Source: Pseudomonadota bacterium
GTDB taxonomy: Bacteria > Pseudomonadota > Alphaproteobacteria > Sphingomonadales > Sphingomonadaceae
DNA length: 7,872 nt
Reading direction: 5' to 3'
NCBI GenBank assembly: GCA_023426225.1
Contig: JAFABD010000135.1
Coordinates: 1 to 7,872, forward strand
Under the pieces are notes generated by a model that saw nothing but the letters and a program-made list of their open reading frames with translations, was not told the origin of the DNA and made no database searches. Position 1 is the stretch's first letter. The number at the start of each line of letters is the position of its first letter. The translations under genes and the position numbers were made by a program. Shown here piece by piece: positions 5,911 through 7,872 of this stretch.

Positions 5911-5939
5911 TCCGGGAGGCGGTTCGGGGCTGATCCGGA

Positions 5940-5955
5940 CGGCGGTCAGCCGCCG
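5940..5955. repeat. GC hairpin between convergent genes
   Basis: CGGCGG (5940-5945) and CCGCCG (5950-5955) form a perfect 6-bp stem with a 4-nt loop that contains the stop codon of the minus-strand membrane gene (5946-5948). It lies 30 bp after the DUF3617 gene's stop. It could stop transcription from either side, but neither strand has a T tract, so a terminator function is weakly supported. Confidence 0.3.
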
Positions 5956-6401
5956 GTGACGCGGCGATAGGCGATCCGCCACATCACCAGCGCGATCGCC
6001 GCCGCAAGCAGCGCGAGCAGCGCCGCATTGCCCAGCGTCGCCGCCGTCCGCACGATCCAGTCGCGCGTGTCGATCAGCGGCGCGCCGCCCAGCCCCTGCA
6101 CGCCCGCCAGCAGCACGAACAGCGGCACCGCCCCCACCAGCGCGGCATGCCACGGCCGGCGCAGCCCGGCCAGGTGCATCACCAGCCAGATCGGCCCGCC
6201 AAAGGCCGTCATCCCGATCGCGACGAAAACGCTGCCGATCGCCCAGCTCAGCACCAGCGCCATCGGCGAATGCTGCCCGCCCCACGCGGTCAGCACCGCG
6301 ACGACCAGCCCGCCCAGCAGGCTGCCGGCGCCCAGCGCCAGCCCGACGCGGTCGATGCTCGTGTCATAAAGGCGCGTCGCAGACAGCGCGCGGTCGTTCA
6401 T
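5946..6401 (-). CDS. Small integral membrane protein, unknown function
   Basis: From the ATG at 6401-6399 this is a 151-residue, strongly hydrophobic protein with about four predicted membrane helices. These are near residues 19-40, 47-78 (a long stretch that may be one or two helices), 84-103 and 118-142, followed by a short basic tail. A polar loop (about 104-117) contains Asp and Arg. I recognise no transporter, enzyme or pump motif. The frame can be extended upstream to an ATG at 6464, but the extra 21 residues are low-complexity and polar. The inner start has a purine-rich GGGGAGGGG (6413-6421) 11 bp before it, a slightly long but usable ribosome-binding site. It lies 159 bp after the MBL-fold gene on the same strand and could be co-transcribed with it, although two inverted repeats intervene. 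Confidence 0.75.
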   Translation of the reverse strand: MNDRALSATRLYDTSIDRVGLALGAGSLLGGLVVAVLTAWGGQHSPMALVLSWAIGSVFVAIGMTAFGGPIWLVMHLAGLRRPWHAALVGAVPLFVLLAGVQGLGGAPLIDTRDWIVRTAATLGNAALLALLAAAIALVMWRIAYRRVTGG

Positions 6402-6440
6402 GGCGGGCGCGGCCCCTCCCCAATCGGCCGCGTGGTGCTT

Positions 6441-6461
6441 AGGCGAGCCGCCGCCTCGCCT
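6441..6461. repeat. Perfect 7-bp inverted repeat upstream of the membrane protein gene
   Basis: AGGCGAG (6441-6447) and CTCGCCT (6455-6461) flank a 7-nt loop. On the minus strand it lies about 40 nt before the ATG at 6401, so it would be a 5' leader hairpin or operator. No T tract follows on either strand. Confidence 0.35.
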
Positions 6462-6497
6462 CAAGTTCCCGCCGCGCGCCGCCCCACCCGTTTTGAT

Positions 6498-6527
6498 ACG
6501 GAGGGACGCGGGTTGTTACGCCTCCGT
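6498..6527. repeat. Perfect 7-bp inverted repeat after the MBL-fold gene
   Basis: ACGGAGG (6498-6504) and CCTCCGT (6521-6527) are separated by 16 bases and lie 33 bp beyond the stop of the MBL-fold gene. It could be a transcript-end structure or an operator for the membrane gene. The lack of a T tract argues against a simple intrinsic terminator. Confidence 0.35.
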
Positions 6528-6560
6528 CACACGCGCACGGCAATCGGCGCACGACGGCAA

Positions 6561-7730
6561 TCAGCGCAGCCCGGCAAAGCGCCCCGCTCGCCCGCATGCC
6601 GCGATCGCGGCCAGGTCGGGTGGCGTCGGTCGCCGCGCGGCGTCGATCGCGGGCACGTCGAACCCCGCGCCGATCCGGTGCGCGGCAAAGCGCTGGCCGT
6701 CGGTCCGCGCGCAGACCAGCATCGCCGCAAGCAGCCGCGGCGGCGTCTCATAGCCTTCCCACGACAGGCGGAACGTTCCCCAATGGATCGGCAGCGCCTC
6801 GGGCTGGCCCAGCCCCTGCCACACGCGGATCGCGTCATACGGGCCGACATGGCTGTCGATCCCCATCTGGCCCGGGCGAAAGCGGAACGCGCCGATCGGC
6901 AGCGCGGCAAAGCGCACCGGGCCCAGCGCGGCGGCCTCGGCGGGCCAGCGCAGGTCGCCCGCGCCGGTATCGCCGGCAAAGAAGAAATTCCCCCCGGGCA
7001 GCCGTACGACGAAGCTCGACCACAATGCGCGGTTGCGGTCGGTGAACCAGCGGCTGCTCCAATGGTGGTTGCGCGTCACCGCCACCTCGATCCCCGGCCG
7101 CACCGCCAGCCGCTGCCCCCAGTCGAGCGCGCGTGCGGGCACGCCCGCCTGCGCGATGACGTGGTCGTTGCCCAGCGCGGTGACGATCCGCGGCCGGTCG
7201 CGCTTCCACAGCGCCTTCAGCGTCGCCAGGTCCATATGGTCGTAATGATTGTGGCTCACCAGCACCAGGTCGATCGGCGGCAGGTCGGCGATCCGCACCC
7301 CGGGCGCCGCGACGCGACGCGGGCCGATCCCGAACGGGCCGGCGCGGTCGCTCCACACCGGGTCGGTCAGGATGTTGAGGCCCTGCGTCTGCACCAGCAC
7401 GGTCGCATGGCCGATCCAGGTGACGTGCATCCGGTCGCCCGCCACCCGCGCGGGGGGCCGCGTCGGCGTCACCGGCACCGTCTCGGGCCAGGTCGGGCGC
7501 TCGCGATCGCCGAACAGGAAGCGCGCCGCCATGTTCGCCCGCCCGCCGGTCCCGCGCGCGCCGCCATTGTCCTCGCCGTCGGGATTGAAGAAGCGCGCGC
7601 CGTCGTAATGCGCGCTTTCCGGCCCGCGATAATAGATGCGGTCGAGGAAGAACGGCACCACCGTCGCGGCAAGGCAAATCAGGACGACCAGCCACAGCAG
7701 GGCGGCACCGAGCAGGCGGATCAGACGCAT
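6561..7730 (-). CDS. Membrane-anchored MBL-fold metallo-hydrolase (NAPE-PLD-like)
   Basis: This 389-residue protein starts with a single hydrophobic segment (about residues 5-28), which likely anchors it in the inner membrane with the enzyme domain outside. The domain has a full metallo-beta-lactamase signature in the order seen in N-acyl-phosphatidylethanolamine phospholipase D and related COG2220 proteins. This comprises TWIGHAT (104-110), LTDPVWSDR (121-129), the metal motif SHNHYDHMD (His160, His162, Asp164, His165), NHHWSSR (His222/His223), FAGDTG (bridging Asp254) and PIHWGTF (His316). All ligands for two metal ions appear present, so it should be an active hydrolase. NAPE-PLD enzymes cleave N-acyl phospholipids to phosphatidic acid and N-acylethanolamine. 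The bacterial substrate here is unproven and could be another phosphodiester or lipid. The start ATG at 7730-7728 has only a weak AAGCGGCG upstream, lying beside a hairpin. The membrane protein gene follows on the same strand. Confidence 0.88.
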   Translation of the reverse strand: MRLIRLLGAALLWLVVLICLAATVVPFFLDRIYYRGPESAHYDGARFFNPDGEDNGGARGTGGRANMAARFLFGDRERPTWPETVPVTPTRPPARVAGDRMHVTWIGHATVLVQTQGLNILTDPVWSDRAGPFGIGPRRVAAPGVRIADLPPIDLVLVSHNHYDHMDLATLKALWKRDRPRIVTALGNDHVIAQAGVPARALDWGQRLAVRPGIEVAVTRNHHWSSRWFTDRNRALWSSFVVRLPGGNFFFAGDTGAGDLRWPAEAAALGPVRFAALPIGAFRFRPGQMGIDSHVGPYDAIRVWQGLGQPEALPIHWGTFRLSWEGYETPPRLLAAMLVCARTDGQRFAAHRIGAGFDVPAIDAARRPTPPDLAAIAACGRAGRFAGLR

Positions 7731-7734
7731 CGCC

Positions 7735-7852
7735 GCTTGATTGCGGATGACGGCGCCGCGATCAAGCCGGTCGCGCGGCCGTGCCGGTGCGGTTGCGCCG
7801 GAGCGGTCGTGCGCGCCGTCGCGCCGGGCGGTGCGCGAGACGCTTGATCGCG
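7735..7852. repeat. Three copies of an 11-bp GCTTGATCGCG motif
   Basis: GCTTGATTGCG (7735-7745, one change), the inverse CGCGATCAAGC (7757-7767) and GCTTGATCGCG (7842-7852) lie upstream of the MBL-fold gene. The first two can form a hairpin with an 11-nt loop ending four bases before its start codon. The second and third are a perfect 11-bp inverted pair 74 bp apart. They may be regulator binding sites or a leader structure. The rest of 7731-7872 shows no gene I can support. A minus-strand frame open from the right edge to about 7766 is Arg-rich and probably not coding. Confidence 0.4.
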
Positions 7853-7872
7853 CCGCCGCGGCTTCCTAACGC

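Noticed and set aside
6402..6464. Longer N-terminus of the membrane protein
   Set aside because: The added residues are polar and Gly/Ala-rich, and the GGGGAGGGG sequence inside them serves better as the ribosome-binding site for the ATG at 6401.
6147..7847. A 566-codon plus-strand ORF
   Set aside because: It is antisense to two well-supported minus-strand genes, rich in Arg, Pro and His, and has no recognisable domain.
7766..7872. C-terminal fragment of another minus-strand gene at the right edge
   Set aside because: The open frame is short and Arg-rich with no recognisable motif. Another frame has a TAG at once, so the matter cannot be settled within the window.

Overview
This is a G+C-rich, densely packed segment of an alphaproteobacterial chromosome. 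Codon use, the MutS and UvrB sequences and the two small lipoproteins look most like the sphingomonad group (Sphingomonas, Sphingopyxis and relatives). That assignment rests on general resemblance and was not tested by a search.

Layout. Bases 1-1485 (+) are the C-terminal part of mutS (mismatch repair ATPase), cut by the left edge. Bases 1486-1914 hold no conventional gene, but the minus strand carries a compact set of RNA-like signals. In transcription order these are a GANTC-rich upstream region with a 17-bp palindrome, a hairpin, an extreme Shine-Dalgarno sequence in front of an 18-codon ORF, two perfect hairpins, a pseudoknot-capable region, and a terminator hairpin that pairs fully only on the minus strand. 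Next come three minus-strand genes, read right to left: uvrB (3089-5284), a small hemerythrin-like protein (2533-2961) and a proline-rich lipoprotein (1915-2490). An intrinsic terminator lies between uvrB and the hemerythrin-like gene. Divergent from uvrB is a DUF3617-type lipoprotein (5341-5910, +). It converges on a four-helix membrane protein of unknown role (5946-6401, -), and upstream of that is a membrane-anchored metallo-beta-lactamase-fold hydrolase related to NAPE-PLD (6561-7730, -). The last 142 bases hold no gene I can support, but contain three copies of an 11-bp motif.

How the parts fit together. Two DNA-repair genes, mutS (mismatch repair) and uvrB (nucleotide excision repair), point toward each other about 1.6 kb apart. 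I see no evidence that they are co-regulated. The other proteins are envelope-located or of unknown role, so the window is mostly housekeeping sequence with small accessory genes. I see no mobile element, CRISPR array, tRNA or rRNA gene.

The most notable feature is the putative minus-strand structured RNA at about 1497-1782. I do not recognise it as a named RNA family. Comparative RNA analysis and transcript mapping would decide whether it is real.
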